Source: Hyphomonas jannaschiana VP2
GTDB lineage: Bacteria; Pseudomonadota; Alphaproteobacteria; Caulobacterales; Hyphomonadaceae
Length of the DNA: 64,000 nucleotides
Assembly: GCF_000685215.1 (NCBI RefSeq)
Contig: NZ_ARYJ01000006.1
Location: 62,001-126,000, forward strand
Reading direction: 5' to 3'
Notes under the pieces: model-generated
The model's input: the letters and a program-made list of their open reading frames with translations, nothing else
What the model was told of the DNA's origin: nothing
Databases searched by the model: none
Shown: in pieces, positions 9,369 to 17,902 of the stretch
Position numbering within the stretch: the stretch's first letter is position 1
Layout of the letters: every line of letters starts with the position of its first letter
Translations under genes and position numbers: made by a program

Positions 9369-9542
9369 GGCGCCTGAGAGATTCCGCCCGATTACTCCGG
9401 GCTTGCTCCTTCGGCGAGGTGGCGCCAGATGGCCCGCCTCTTTCCAGCGTGTTGGTTCTCTCCCGGCCCTTTTGCCTGAGCGTTTCCGGGGCGGTTGCGC
9501 CTTCGGCGGCGGGGTTTGATACCCGCTCTCTCCCGGGAGGAA
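9369..9542 (-). promoter_or_regulatory. Tandem glycine riboswitch in the gcvT leader
   Basis: Read on the minus strand the leader contains two glycine aptamers in series. The first opens at CGGGAGAGAGCGGG, carries GCCGCCGAAGG and CGCAACC, and closes with CGCTCAGGCAAAAGG near 9468. The second opens at CCGGGAGAGAACC, carries CTCGCCGAAGGAGCAA, and closes with AATCTCTCAGGCGCC near 9370. These are the conserved GAGAG, GCCGAAGG and CTCAGGCA-type elements of Rfam-type glycine riboswitches, with the short linker normal for tandem aptamers. Its place directly before gcvT fits glycine-induced expression of the cleavage system. Confidence 0.95.
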
Positions 9543-9649
9543 CTGAACTTTCCCCCTGCTAGCGTGGAATCATGAGGCCAGCAAGCGCGCACAGGCGCGG
9601 AACCTGCGCAATCCACAGGCCTGCCTCCGATTAAGGCGCTTGCCGATGC

Positions 9650-10672
9650 CTATTCTTCGCGGCGCAGCGTGAACAGGACCGGCTGGTGGTCTGTATATTG
9701 GAAACCAAGATCGAAGCCCTTGGCCGATTCGAGCATGACATTCGGTGACAGCAGCAAGCCGTCGATATTGGTCGTGTAGTTCCGGCCGGCCTCATAAGGC
9801 TGCTCATTGGTGCGGACGCTCGGCACGGCCGGGTCGATTGCCAGCTGCCAGCCCTCTTTCAGTTCTTCCCGAGGGAAGTCATGAATCCAGAACTGGGCAG
9901 AATCGTCTGCCGTATAGGCGAAATCCGTCGGCGCGAGGCGCATGTTCCAGTCCCCGCCCACCGCGACGGCTTTGCCCTGCTGGTAGTAGCTGTCAGCAAG
10001 GTCCAGCACTTCGCGCAACTGCACCATCCGCGTGTTCGCGCCCTCATCGAACGCCGAAAGGTGGACATTGATCAGCACCCAGGGCTGGCCTGAAACGTCC
10101 AGCTCCGTCACCTGCACATGATAGCGTCGCTTGATGAAGCCCATGATCGTGCCGGGCTCTTCCGCAATGCGAATAATCTCTGTCGGCTCGTGCGCCACCC
10201 GCATGAAGGTGCCGAGGCCATGCTTCAGCGACATCGGCCCCGGAAAGAAGCGCGTCCGGATGTCGGAGGAGAAGAACATCGAATAATCGGCCAGCGTGTC
10301 CTTTACGCCGCCCAGCACATCCACACCCATGGTCAGGAAGCCCGGCCCGGCCAGTTCCTGCATCAGCACGACATCCGGCTCGGCCTGTTTCAGCACGCCC
10401 TGAATGCCGGCAAGATTCTTCTTCACCACATCCTTGCCGGGCGGACGCAGCATCTCGCCGCCATCGGCCTTGAAGTCCGATTCCTCGCCGAGGCCCGCAT
10501 AGCCGATGTTCCAGACCATGACATAAAGCGGCTCGTTCGCCGGCGGCGACTGGTCCGCCGGCGTGGCGACCTTTGTCGGAATGGTTTTGTCGGACAAGGT
10601 CACGCACCCCGCTAGCAACAGATAGACCAGCGCTAACCCAAACAGGACGAGGGGTATATAGAAGCGTCGCAT
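9650..10672 (-). CDS. Endonuclease/exonuclease/phosphatase family lipoprotein
   Basis: A 340-residue protein with an N-terminal membrane segment ending in a lipobox (LLAGC), so lipid-anchored outside the cytoplasm. The EEP fold is shown by MVWNIGYAG, DVVLMQELAG (metal-binding Glu), LINVHLSAFD, GGDWNM, NIDGLLLSP and YTDHQPVLFTL (catalytic Asp-His). The fold covers nucleases, phosphatases and sphingomyelinase-like phosphodiesterases; an envelope location argues for a phosphodiester substrate outside the cytoplasm rather than DNA repair (inference). The ATG overlaps the stop of the upstream membrane protein (TGATG). It is the last gene of a three-gene unit. Confidence 0.88.
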   Translation of the reverse strand: MRRFYIPLVLFGLALVYLLLAGCVTLSDKTIPTKVATPADQSPPANEPLYVMVWNIGYAGLGEESDFKADGGEMLRPPGKDVVKKNLAGIQGVLKQAEPDVVLMQELAGPGFLTMGVDVLGGVKDTLADYSMFFSSDIRTRFFPGPMSLKHGLGTFMRVAHEPTEIIRIAEEPGTIMGFIKRRYHVQVTELDVSGQPWVLINVHLSAFDEGANTRMVQLREVLDLADSYYQQGKAVAVGGDWNMRLAPTDFAYTADDSAQFWIHDFPREELKEGWQLAIDPAVPSVRTNEQPYEAGRNYTTNIDGLLLSPNVMLESAKGFDLGFQYTDHQPVLFTLRREE

Positions 10673-11733
10673 CAGTGGCCTTCCGCCCTCGCGATTTCGC
10701 CGGGGCTTTCATCCGCCTCGGGACGGTTGAATTGCTGTGCAACCCATTGTGCCAGACCCAGAGCGGCCGCCACGCCGCCCCATTCGCTGGAAATGCGGGT
10801 GACAAAGCTGAGCAGCGATTTCTGGTCCATCATCTCCACCATGATTTCCGAGTATCGGATCACATAGTCCGGATGCATCTTTGCCGCCTGTGGGCGCAGC
10901 GCCGCCATGGCGTCGACATATTGCGTAATCACCGCGGAATAATTGCCGACATAGGTCCAGATCCCCACGGCCAGCACGGCCATCAGGCCGATCAGGGTCG
11001 AGATCATGGTCAGCAACACGGCGTTGTTGATGAACAGGCTGCGCAGCGGCGTCAGCCGGATCGCGAGGTTGATGGCGAAGATCCCGGCCATGAACATGAA
11101 GACCGGCGTCATGCTCTCTTCGGCCACCGAGAGAAGCGACTGCATGTCGAGATAGGAAAACTCGATACTGCGGATGAGGTCGCCATTGCCCACGCCCGGC
11201 CCTGCGGGCAGGCCGGCAATTGCCGCATCCGCCAGCGATGACAGGTTCTGCGTGTCGGCTATGGCCTGCATCACCAGAAGCGCCACGACCACAGCACCGA
11301 CGGCAAAGACGATCAGGCTGTAAACGCCATAGACGAGGTAAGTGAAGAACAGGCGCCAGCGCTCGTCCGGCTCTGCGGCAAACGCCGTCCGGATGCCGTG
11401 AATATAGACAACGAGGCCAACGACAACCGCCGCCACGCCCACAGGCACCGGATGATCCATGATCAGGCTGGCGAGGCTCACATCCTTGCCGGCGCTGTCG
11501 ATCAGCCAGACCATCGCCGCCGCGAAGCTGACGATCGCGATTTCGCCATAAGCCCCGCTGGTGCGGCGGACGGTCTTGCCGACCCGGAAGCGCAACGAAT
11601 GCCGCTTCACCCAGATCGGACCGGCGATGACATAGGCCAGCACGACCGTCGCCACGGCAGTCAGCCATGCAATGAGAAGGATCAAAACGGAACTCCCCGC
11701 TGGTTCACGCCATTTGCCTTCCGATGTTTGCAC
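10672..11733 (-). CDS. Polytopic membrane protein of unknown function
   Basis: A 353-residue protein with about six hydrophobic segments (near 16-37, 65-80, 95-112, 128-155, 212-230 and 238-262), and a soluble C-terminal stretch ending in acidic residues. I do not recognise a family. The likely start is a GTG at 11733. It sits 48 bp downstream of the DUF697 gene and overlaps the downstream EEP lipoprotein by one base, so the three probably form an operon and may act together at the envelope. Nothing in the sequence points to transport or enzymatic residues. Confidence 0.7.
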   Translation of the reverse strand: MQTSEGKWREPAGSSVLILLIAWLTAVATVVLAYVIAGPIWVKRHSLRFRVGKTVRRTSGAYGEIAIVSFAAAMVWLIDSAGKDVSLASLIMDHPVPVGVAAVVVGLVVYIHGIRTAFAAEPDERWRLFFTYLVYGVYSLIVFAVGAVVVALLVMQAIADTQNLSSLADAAIAGLPAGPGVGNGDLIRSIEFSYLDMQSLLSVAEESMTPVFMFMAGIFAINLAIRLTPLRSLFINNAVLLTMISTLIGLMAVLAVGIWTYVGNYSAVITQYVDAMAALRPQAAKMHPDYVIRYSEIMVEMMDQKSLLSFVTRISSEWGGVAAALGLAQWVAQQFNRPEADESPGEIARAEGH

Positions 11734-11781
11734 AAGGCTTGGCCGGAAAGCAATCGAGCCGCCTTCCGACCAGCCCTCCCG

Positions 11782-12936
11782 TCAGCTCCCCGGCCCCGAG
11801 CCCGCGGGCTTGTTGCCGCCAAACCAGCTCTGTACCAGGCCCCAGGCACTGCGCGATCCGGCGAGCGCCTTCTCGGTCGCCCGGGTGGCCGTGGAGGTGA
11901 GCCCGCCGACGCCTTTCAGCAAATCGCCGATGACCGAGCCCGATTCTTCCTTCACATCCTTCAGCGCTTCAGCCGAGATCGATTTCGCCTGTCCCGACGA
12001 CCAGCCCTTGAAGCTGCGGCAGCGGCGCTTGGCGAGATAGCCGAGCTTCAGCGTCATCATCGCGTTCACCCCGCCATCCATGACCGGCCCGGCGACCAGG
12101 CCGCCCATCCGGCCCAGCAGGCTGCCGATGACATCGCCGGTGAGATCCGTCACATCTTCCAGCGCGCGGGCGACGACCACGATGGCCGCCACATCGCGCA
12201 GGATGCGCAGACTGCCCCACAGGTGGGGCCGGCCAAAATAGGTCCGCGCCACCTTGGCCACGAGATTCGCGTTGCGCCACAGCACGATGAAGGCATCCAC
12301 CGTACCGTTCATGGAAACGGCCGTCGCGATTCCGACCCCCACGGCTTCGGCATGGATCAGCTGGTCCACCTTCTTGTCGAGCGGCTTGAGGACCGCCTCG
12401 ATATGGTCCCGCTCGAAATGTTCCAGATCGGCGGAGATCATCAGCGCTTCTTCCGGCCCGGCCCGGCGGGCCCGTTCCAGCAGGGCCTGCCCGCGCAGGA
12501 TGCTTTCCTCCAGTTCGCCGCGTTCCTCTTTCACCAGCGGATTTTCGGACAGCATCAACAGGTATTTCAGGTCATAGCGCAGACGCGCCGCAAGTGCTTT
12601 CGGGGACGGCGCTTTTGGGTCGATCGGGATGGAGGGCGGTTTCGCCGCCACCGGCATGGAGAGGAAGCCCATGATCGGCCGGCCCACCAGCACGACCAGC
12701 ATCAGCGCCAGAACCACGATATAGGCATAGCCCAGCACCGGGTGGACATCGTCGAACAGGCGGTAAAACAGGAAGCCCTGCCCGATCACAACCATGAAGG
12801 CGATCACCAGGAAGGCCGTCGCCGACCATTTGAGGAATTTCCAGCCCTGCGCCCATTGGGAGGCCAGCTCCCATTCCGTGCCATCCTTTGCGGGCTGGTC
12901 CGGGCCCGGTATCGCCTTGGCCTTCTTCCTGGCCAT
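11782..12936 (-). CDS. DUF697 (YcjF-like, TIGR01620) membrane protein
   Basis: A 384-residue protein with a basic N-terminus, two membrane helices (about residues 38-60 and 70-90), a charged helical stretch, and the DUF697 block: VGVGIATAVSMNGTVDAF, LWRNANLVAKVARTYFGRP, then a Gly-rich hydrophobic pair and LGYLAKRRCRSF. YcjF proteins are inner-membrane proteins of unclear function, often beside the GTPase YcjX; no YcjX-like gene is seen here. The gene is the first of a three-gene unit with a membrane protein and an EEP lipoprotein. The C-terminal 60 residues are low in complexity and family-specific. Confidence 0.8.
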   Translation of the reverse strand: MARKKAKAIPGPDQPAKDGTEWELASQWAQGWKFLKWSATAFLVIAFMVVIGQGFLFYRLFDDVHPVLGYAYIVVLALMLVVLVGRPIMGFLSMPVAAKPPSIPIDPKAPSPKALAARLRYDLKYLLMLSENPLVKEERGELEESILRGQALLERARRAGPEEALMISADLEHFERDHIEAVLKPLDKKVDQLIHAEAVGVGIATAVSMNGTVDAFIVLWRNANLVAKVARTYFGRPHLWGSLRILRDVAAIVVVARALEDVTDLTGDVIGSLLGRMGGLVAGPVMDGGVNAMMTLKLGYLAKRRCRSFKGWSSGQAKSISAEALKDVKEESGSVIGDLLKGVGGLTSTATRATEKALAGSRSAWGLVQSWFGGNKPAGSGPGS

Positions 12937-13082
12937 GTCGCGTATCCTCCCTGTTTTGAGCTGAACTCACTCCATAGGTGGGATAGCCGCGCGGCTGAGG
13001 CAACACCCTGCGTCCGGACAAGCACGTGCGACGCCCGTTAAGGCGCTTGGTGTGGGTTTGGTTTTTGAGGTCAGGTTTGGCG

Positions 13083-13517
13083 TCAGGTTTCCGGCAGGGG
13101 CAGGTTTAAGCCCCTTCTCCCTGGGGAGAAGGGGTTGGGGATGAGGGGGTAAGCCATATCCGCGCGTGCGGCACTTGCGGAAACGCCTTTGCCCCTCACC
13201 CCAACCCCTCTCCCGAGGGAGAGGGGCTGCAAGTGGAGATAGGCGGGTGCTGCCGCGCGCCCATCACAAGCGGCGGCGATGCGGTCATTGAAATGTTCCG
13301 AAGGGGCCAGCCACTCGCGGGTTTTCTTCTGAGAGGGCATCCAGTCGATACTGACCAGGTAGACGCGCAGGTTTGGCGTCACACCCCAGTGATACTTCAC
13401 GCCCCGGCCATAGGCGGCCCTTATCTGCGCGCGCAGCATCAGTACCTGGACCCAGATGATGGGCCAGAGAAAAGCAAGCTGCGGAGGGAAGTGTGAGGGT
13501 GGATGAAAGAGTGACAT
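13083..13517 (-). CDS. Hypothetical protein whose C-terminus is encoded by a palindromic repeat
   Basis: A 144-residue open frame. Residues 1-95 look like a genuine short protein with one hydrophobic stretch (about 10-28) and a compact tail (YGRGVKYHWGVTPNLRVYLVSID, positions 36-58). From about residue 96 the frame reads through a bipartite inverted repeat, giving low-complexity LSLGRGVGVRGKG and IPNPFSPGRRGL. I infer that the repeat inserted near the 3' end and supplied a new tail and stop codon. No family was recognised. The gene faces away from the repeat-rich region to its right. Confidence 0.5.
   Translation of the reverse strand: MSLFHPPSHFPPQLAFLWPIIWVQVLMLRAQIRAAYGRGVKYHWGVTPNLRVYLVSIDWMPSQKKTREWLAPSEHFNDRIAAACDGRAAAPAYLHLQPLSLGRGVGVRGKGVSASAARADMAYPLIPNPFSPGRRGLNLPLPET
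13110..13227. repeat. Bipartite palindromic repeat (REP/BIME-like)
   Basis: Two copies of a roughly 37-40 bp unit lie in opposite orientation, at 13110-13150 and 13191-13227, separated by 40 bp. Each unit carries its own hairpin: CCCCTTCTCCC with GGGAGAAGGGG in the first and CCCCTCTCCC with GGGAGAGGGG in the second, plus a shared CCCCAACCCC side arm. This head-to-head arrangement is typical of mobile REP-like elements. It lies inside the 3' part of the hypothetical gene. Confidence 0.8.
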
Positions 13518-13630
13518 GGGCCGGACTATACGTCAGCTCACGGAGGTGTCGGATAAATTTGTTTGGGCGGCAATTGTTGCGGCAGGTTCAGTGCGGCTAG
13601 CTGGTGGATAAGCCCACTCCTTGCGTCATC

Positions 13631-13720
13631 CCCGACCGCGCAGCGGTCTGGGGATCCATCTCTGAACGCTCCCTCGGGAACGCCATGTCATGACGCGCAT
13701 GCCGGTGCGTTCAGAGATGG
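13631..13720. repeat. Compound inverted repeat in the 13.5-13.96 kb intergenic region
   Basis: A small hairpin (CCCCGACCGC, loop GCA, GCGGTCTGGGG) at 13631-13654 is followed by a perfect 14-bp inverted repeat, CCATCTCTGAACGC at 13656-13669 and GCGTTCAGAGATGG at 13707-13720, enclosing a 37-bp spacer. It looks like a dispersed intergenic palindrome of the GTCATCCCCGAC type. The 445-bp gap from 13518 to 13962 has no gene; it holds this element and the short tandem motif that follows. Confidence 0.7.
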
Positions 13721-13802
13721 GCGCCCAGATGGCCGTTAGCCATCGGGCGTGACGCGTGCGGGGGAATGTCGAAGCGTGACTGCCACAGGATTACATCCGT
13801 CT

Positions 13803-13863
13803 ACGCCATGACCATACATGACTAACCATGACCATACCGGACTATAAGTGACTATACCGGACC
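13803..13863. repeat. Short degenerate tandem motif (ATGACCATAC / CGGACTATA units)
   Basis: About six degenerate 9-11 bp units run in series: CATGACCATAC twice, ATGACTAAC, CCGGACTATAA, GTGACTATAC and CCGGACC. The last 14 bases, GACTATACCGGACC, recur exactly at 39433-39446 after the GIY-YIG gene. Function is unknown; the repeated copies in two intergenic places suggest a dispersed element or protein-binding array. Confidence 0.55.
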
Positions 13864-13962
13864 TGCCCGGATCACCTCTCGCCCACGCAAGTGTGAGCCC
13901 TAAGTGATTTTCCCGGATTGAAGGCGCATGCCAGATCGGGAGGCGACTTCCGGAGCCTTCCC

Positions 13963-14553
13963 ATGACCCGCCTGCGCGCCCCTGCCCGTCATGCCTGCTG
14001 GACCACCGCGTTCCTTGCCGGCGGCCCATGGCTGTGGCTGGGCAGTTTCCTCATGGAGCGCCAGCCGCATCAGAGTTTCGGCTTCGTGCTGGAGCGCGCC
14101 AAGCTGCATGCCAATCTCTGGCTGCTGGCCGGCGGCGTGATCTGGTATGCGGCCTGGTCTTTCGGAACGCTGCTGCTACCCCGGCATGCGGCCGCGCACC
14201 GCCACCGCCTCCACAGAGGCGTGGATGCGGCCATCGTGCTGCTGATCCCTGCCATTGCCGTGCTCTGCTGGATTTGCGGCGATCCGGACCCGAGAAATTT
14301 CCGGCGCATGATGCCATCTGACGCGGTGTTCCTGCCCGCGCTGATGCTGGCGGCGCTGCAGGCGCTCACCCTGGTTCAGGTCTGCTGTCTGGAGCGCCTG
14401 CCGGCTGCTACATCCGCTCGGGCACGCGAATGCCCAGAAGGTCCAGCCCGGTTTCCAGCTGCTTCAACACGGCCGAGGCGAGGCCAAGGCGGCTCGCACG
14501 GGTGGCTTCGTCGCCCTCCGCCGCAATCGGCAGGGCCGCATAGAAGCTGCTGA
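13963..14553 (+). CDS. Putative four-helix membrane protein, overlapping argS tail-to-tail
   Basis: A 196-residue frame starting at the ATG that gives MTRLRAPARHACW. Four hydrophobic segments are visible at about 13-30, 48-68, 88-107 and 121-142, which supports a real membrane protein. The last 50 residues overlap the 3' end of argS on the other strand and are Arg/Pro/Ser-rich, as expected of frame read-through, so the original stop may have been lost. No family was recognised. A coding call rests on the regular hydrophobic pattern only. Confidence 0.5.
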   Translation: MTRLRAPARHACWTTAFLAGGPWLWLGSFLMERQPHQSFGFVLERAKLHANLWLLAGGVIWYAAWSFGTLLLPRHAAAHRHRLHRGVDAAIVLLIPAIAVLCWICGDPDPRNFRRMMPSDAVFLPALMLAALQALTLVQVCCLERLPAATSARARECPEGPARFPAASTRPRRGQGGSHGWLRRPPPQSAGPHRSC

Positions 14554-16216
14554 AGGCCTGCGCGAGATTGTAGAGATGTTCGCACAGGACGTGCGGCATC
14601 CGCTTCTCGCGCGCCTGCAGGCAGGCAAAGGCGAAATTGTCTAGCTGCAGAACGAGCGCCCGTTCGGCGTCATGGCCAATGACGATGCCGCCCGGCTTGT
14701 TGCCCTCTTCGGTGGCGCGGCGCAGCAGCGATTTCACGCGCACGGCAGCATACAGAAGATACGGACCCGTCTTGCCTTCGAAGCTCGTGAACTTGTCGAG
14801 ATCGAAGACATAGTTCGTGGTCCGCGTATTCATCAGGTCCGAGAAACGCAGCGCGGCGAGCGCGACATTCGCAGCCACCTCATGGCGTTCTTCGGCCCCC
14901 ATGTCTTCCGGCAGCTTGCCGGCCTCGGCGATCTTTTTCTGTGCTTCCTCGAACGCCATCTGGTTCAGGTCTGCAAGGCGCAGGACGCCGCCTTCGCGGG
15001 TCTTGAAGGGTTTGCCGTCCGGGCCATTGACCGTGCCGAAGCCGATATGTTCGAGGCGGCCTTCGTCAATCAGGCCGACCATTTCGGCGGCGCGGAACAC
15101 TTGCTGGAAGTGCAGCGCCTGGCGTTGGTCCACCACGTAGAGCATGCGCTGGGGCACCGGCTCCAGATGTTCCATCCGGTCAAGGATCGTGGCAAGGTCG
15201 GTCGTGTGATAGCCGGTGCCGCCGCGGCTGTTGATCAGCATGATCGGCGGCATCGGATTTTTCAGCGTCGTCTTGCCGTTCTTCTCGACCGGGACATTCT
15301 CGCCCTCGCGGGCAATATCCACGATCCACGCACCATCATCCTCGCGGGCCAGACCGGCGCTCTTGAAGCGCTCGACCAGCTCCGGGATCAGATCATCCAC
15401 GTCGCTTTCGCCCTTCCAGAGGTCGAAATGGACGTTCAGGAATTCATAGTCGACCTTCAGCGCGGCGACCGACACGTCGATGAAATGCTTCAGCAGCGCG
15501 CGATAGCCGGGACGGCCGGCCTGCAATTCGGCAACGGCCTTCTGGCTGCGCTCCAGCCGGGCCGGGTCTTCCTTCGCTTTCGCGCTGGCAGCCGGATACA
15601 TGCGGGCGAGATCGTCGATCGTGACCGGCGGTTCTTCCGGATACGGACCGGTGAAGTCTGCGTCGAAATAGATGAGGCCCGGCTGTTCGTCCTGCAGCTC
15701 GGTGACGAGGTGGCCCATCTGCAGGCCCCAGTCGCCGAGATGGACGTCGCCCGTCACCTCGTCGCCGAGGAAGGTGAGCAGGCGGCGCAGCGTGTCGCCG
15801 ATCACGGCGGAGCGGAGGTGGCCGACATGCATCGGCTTGGCAACGTTCGGACCGCCAAAGTCGATGACGGTGACCTGCGGGTCCGGCGCGCCTTCGGCGC
15901 CTGCCATCTTCTCTTCGCGCACAGCCTCTGCCCGCGCGGCGAGCGCGGCGTCGGAGACGCGGATATTGATGAAGCCCGGCCCGGCAACTTCCGCCGACAG
16001 GACCATCTCATGGTCTCTCAGCGCCGCAGCGACCTCTGTGGCCACGTCGCGCGGGATCTTTCCGGCCTGCTTGGCCGCGCCCATCGCGCCATTGCACTGG
16101 AAGTCAGCCAGTTCCGGCTTGTCGGAGCGGCGCACATCGCCCCACCGCGCCTCAAGGCCCATGGCCTCAAAGGCGGCGCTGGCGGCCGCCGACAGGTCTT
16201 TCGTCAGGCTGGCCAT
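14408..16216 (-). CDS. argS: Arginine-tRNA ligase
   Basis: A 602-residue class I aminoacyl-tRNA synthetase. The N-terminal Add-1 tRNA-binding domain (LADFQCNGAMGAAKQ, GPGFINIRV) leads into the ATP site with HVGH at 130-133 (KPMHVGHLRSAVIGD), as in ArgRS. The DALR-type anticodon domain ends in IRVPERM, close to the classical VPERM terminus of ArgRS. It charges tRNA-Arg with arginine. The start lies 3 bp after the stop of a lipoprotein gene, so both are probably co-transcribed. Its 3' end overlaps the convergent membrane-protein frame by 146 bp. Confidence 0.97.
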   Translation of the reverse strand: MASLTKDLSAAASAAFEAMGLEARWGDVRRSDKPELADFQCNGAMGAAKQAGKIPRDVATEVAAALRDHEMVLSAEVAGPGFINIRVSDAALAARAEAVREEKMAGAEGAPDPQVTVIDFGGPNVAKPMHVGHLRSAVIGDTLRRLLTFLGDEVTGDVHLGDWGLQMGHLVTELQDEQPGLIYFDADFTGPYPEEPPVTIDDLARMYPAASAKAKEDPARLERSQKAVAELQAGRPGYRALLKHFIDVSVAALKVDYEFLNVHFDLWKGESDVDDLIPELVERFKSAGLAREDDGAWIVDIAREGENVPVEKNGKTTLKNPMPPIMLINSRGGTGYHTTDLATILDRMEHLEPVPQRMLYVVDQRQALHFQQVFRAAEMVGLIDEGRLEHIGFGTVNGPDGKPFKTREGGVLRLADLNQMAFEEAQKKIAEAGKLPEDMGAEERHEVAANVALAALRFSDLMNTRTTNYVFDLDKFTSFEGKTGPYLLYAAVRVKSLLRRATEEGNKPGGIVIGHDAERALVLQLDNFAFACLQAREKRMPHVLCEHLYNLAQAFSSFYAALPIAAEGDEATRASRLGLASAVLKQLETGLDLLGIRVPERM

Positions 16217-16219
16217 GGC

Positions 16220-16786
16220 TTACGATCCGGCATCCATGCGGAAGCGCTTGCCCGCGCGGTTGAATTCAAGCTCCTGCTCGCTGAGGTCAAACCCGACGAG
16301 GATCTCGAAATTGGTCCCGGCGATGGTCTCGTCGGCGCGCGGGATGGTGATGCGGTCAATCGTCTGCGTCGCGCCGTCCAGCGGGGAATTGCCATCGAAC
16401 TGGGCGGTGACGGTGTAGAATTCCTTGGCCAGCACCTTGCCATTGCGGCGCGTGACGGCGACCCAGTAGCCGAAATCATGCGTGTTCGCATCCGCCAGCG
16501 GGCCCTTGCCGAAGGCAAAATCGATCTCCAGCTCGGCGGTCAGCGGATTGTCCCCAGTATAGCGGCAGAAGCTGCGCACATCGGTGATCTCGCCGGTGTA
16601 GCGGATGTCGCTGTAAAGCTCGTCCGATCCGTCGCGGAACTCGACGATCCGCGCCGCATCATAGACCGATCCGACCGGCGGGCAGGCACCGGCATTCTGG
16701 CGGGTGTTGAGCGACTCGGCCAGGTCCTTGGTGCTGGAGCATCCGGCCACCAGTGCCAGGGCGAGGATCGGTAGGATAATGCGCAT
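16220..16786 (-). CDS. Hypothetical lipoprotein upstream of argS
   Basis: A 188-residue protein with a clean lipoprotein signal (MRIILPILALALVAGCSS, lipid on Cys16). The mature part contains CPPVGSVYDAARIVEFRDG, a pair of cysteines near 35 and 74 and many beta-strand-like stretches; this pattern recalls alphaproteobacterial envelope lipoproteins of unknown role, but I cannot name a family. Three bp separate it from argS, so it is the probable leading gene of that transcript. A periplasmic face of either membrane is expected. Confidence 0.8.
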   Translation of the reverse strand: MRIILPILALALVAGCSSTKDLAESLNTRQNAGACPPVGSVYDAARIVEFRDGSDELYSDIRYTGEITDVRSFCRYTGDNPLTAELEIDFAFGKGPLADANTHDFGYWVAVTRRNGKVLAKEFYTVTAQFDGNSPLDGATQTIDRITIPRADETIAGTNFEILVGFDLSEQELEFNRAGKRFRMDAGS

Positions 16787-16947
16787 GCGTTTCGCTGTCC
16801 TTCTTGGCCAGAATCTGTTGGCGTGTCTCTTGGCTGGGCGGCCTGGGACCCCATCTGAACTTGCCCGGCCTGTGTTAAAGGGCTACGGCCCCCCGTGCAA
16901 CGCCGCTAAGGCAGACAGGTCGGCATGGCAACCGGAGACGAGATGAA

Positions 16948-17895
16948 ATGACGGAAAGGCGCCCCCTCACCATCCGCCTCGCAGCCCCCCGGGGCTTCTG
17001 CGCGGGCGTCGACCGGGCCATCCAGATCGTTGAAGAAGCGCTGAAAAAATGGGGCGCGCCGGTCTATGTGCGCCACGAGATCGTCCACAATGCGCATGTC
17101 GTCTCCCGGCTGGAGAAGATGGGCGCCATTTTCGTGGAGGAACTCGACGAATGCCCGGAGGACCGTCCGGTCGTCTTCTCCGCTCATGGCGTGCCGAAAT
17201 CGGTGCCGGCCGAGGCGGAGTCGCGCAAGATGATCTATGTCGACGCGACCTGCCCGCTGGTCTCCAAGGTACATGTCGAGGCCGAACGCCACGACCGCGA
17301 AGGCCGTGAGATCGTGCTGATCGGCCATGCCGGGCATCCGGAAGTCATCGGCACGATGGGCCAGCTGCCGCCGGGCCGCATCCATCTGATCGAGACGGTG
17401 GAGGATGCCGAAGTCTTCCAGCCGAAAGACCCGGCCAATCTCGCCTTCGTCACCCAGACGACCCTCAGCGTGGACGACACCGCCGACATCGTGGCGACGC
17501 TGCAAAAGCGGTTCCCGGGCATCTCGACGCCCCACAAGGAAGACATCTGCTACGCCACCACCAACCGCCAGGAAGCGGTGAAAGTGATCGGCCAGGGCAC
17601 CGGCCTCGTCCTCGTCATCGGGGCGGAGACCAGTTCCAATTCCAAACGCCTGGTCGAAGTGGCCCTGCGCGCCGGGGCCGCCCGCGCCGAACTGGTTGCC
17701 AGTGCCGAAGACATCGACTGGGACTGGTTCGACGGCGTCACCATTCTGGGCCTGACCGCCGGAGCGAGCGCGCCGGAAGACCTGGTACAGGGCGTCATCG
17801 CCGCCTGCCGGTCCCGGTTCGACGTGACCGTGCAGAATATCGAAACCGCCCGCGAGACCGTCACCTTCAAACTGCCGCGCGTGCTGACAGCGTAA
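16948..17895 (+). CDS. ispH: 4-hydroxy-3-methylbut-2-enyl diphosphate reductase
   Basis: A 315-residue [4Fe-4S] enzyme that makes IPP and DMAPP in the last step of the MEP isoprenoid pathway. The three cluster cysteines are C18 (APRGFCAGV), C102 (DATCPLV) and C201 ([11 protein letters not shown]). The [16 protein letters not shown] and [14 protein letters not shown] blocks carry the conserved histidines. Length is normal for IspH. The ATG at 16948 follows GGAGACGAG. An 8-codon open frame (16925-16951) ends overlapping this start, but its significance is doubtful. It converges with the RHH protein gene, 7 bp apart. Confidence 0.97.
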   Translation: MTERRPLTIRLAAPRGFCAGVDRAIQIVEEALKKWGAPVYVRHEIVHNAHVVSRLEKMGAIFVEELDECPEDRPVVFSAHGVPKSVPAEAESRKMIYVDATCPLVSKVHVEAERHDREGREIVLIGHAGHPEVIGTMGQLPPGRIHLIETVEDAEVFQPKDPANLAFVTQTTLSVDDTADIVATLQKRFPGISTPHKEDICYATTNRQEAVKVIGQGTGLVLVIGAETSSNSKRLVEVALRAGAARAELVASAEDIDWDWFDGVTILGLTAGASAPEDLVQGVIAACRSRFDVTVQNIETARETVTFKLPRVLTA

Positions 17896-17902
17896 GCGCG
17901 CC

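Noticed and set aside
14672..16774. A 700-codon plus-strand open frame over argS and the lipoprotein gene
   Set aside because: No recognisable domains; a shadow of two conserved minus-strand genes.
16925..16951. 8-codon frame (MATGDEMK) ending over the ispH start
   Set aside because: Could be a leader peptide, but has no ribosome binding site of its own and is short enough to occur by chance.
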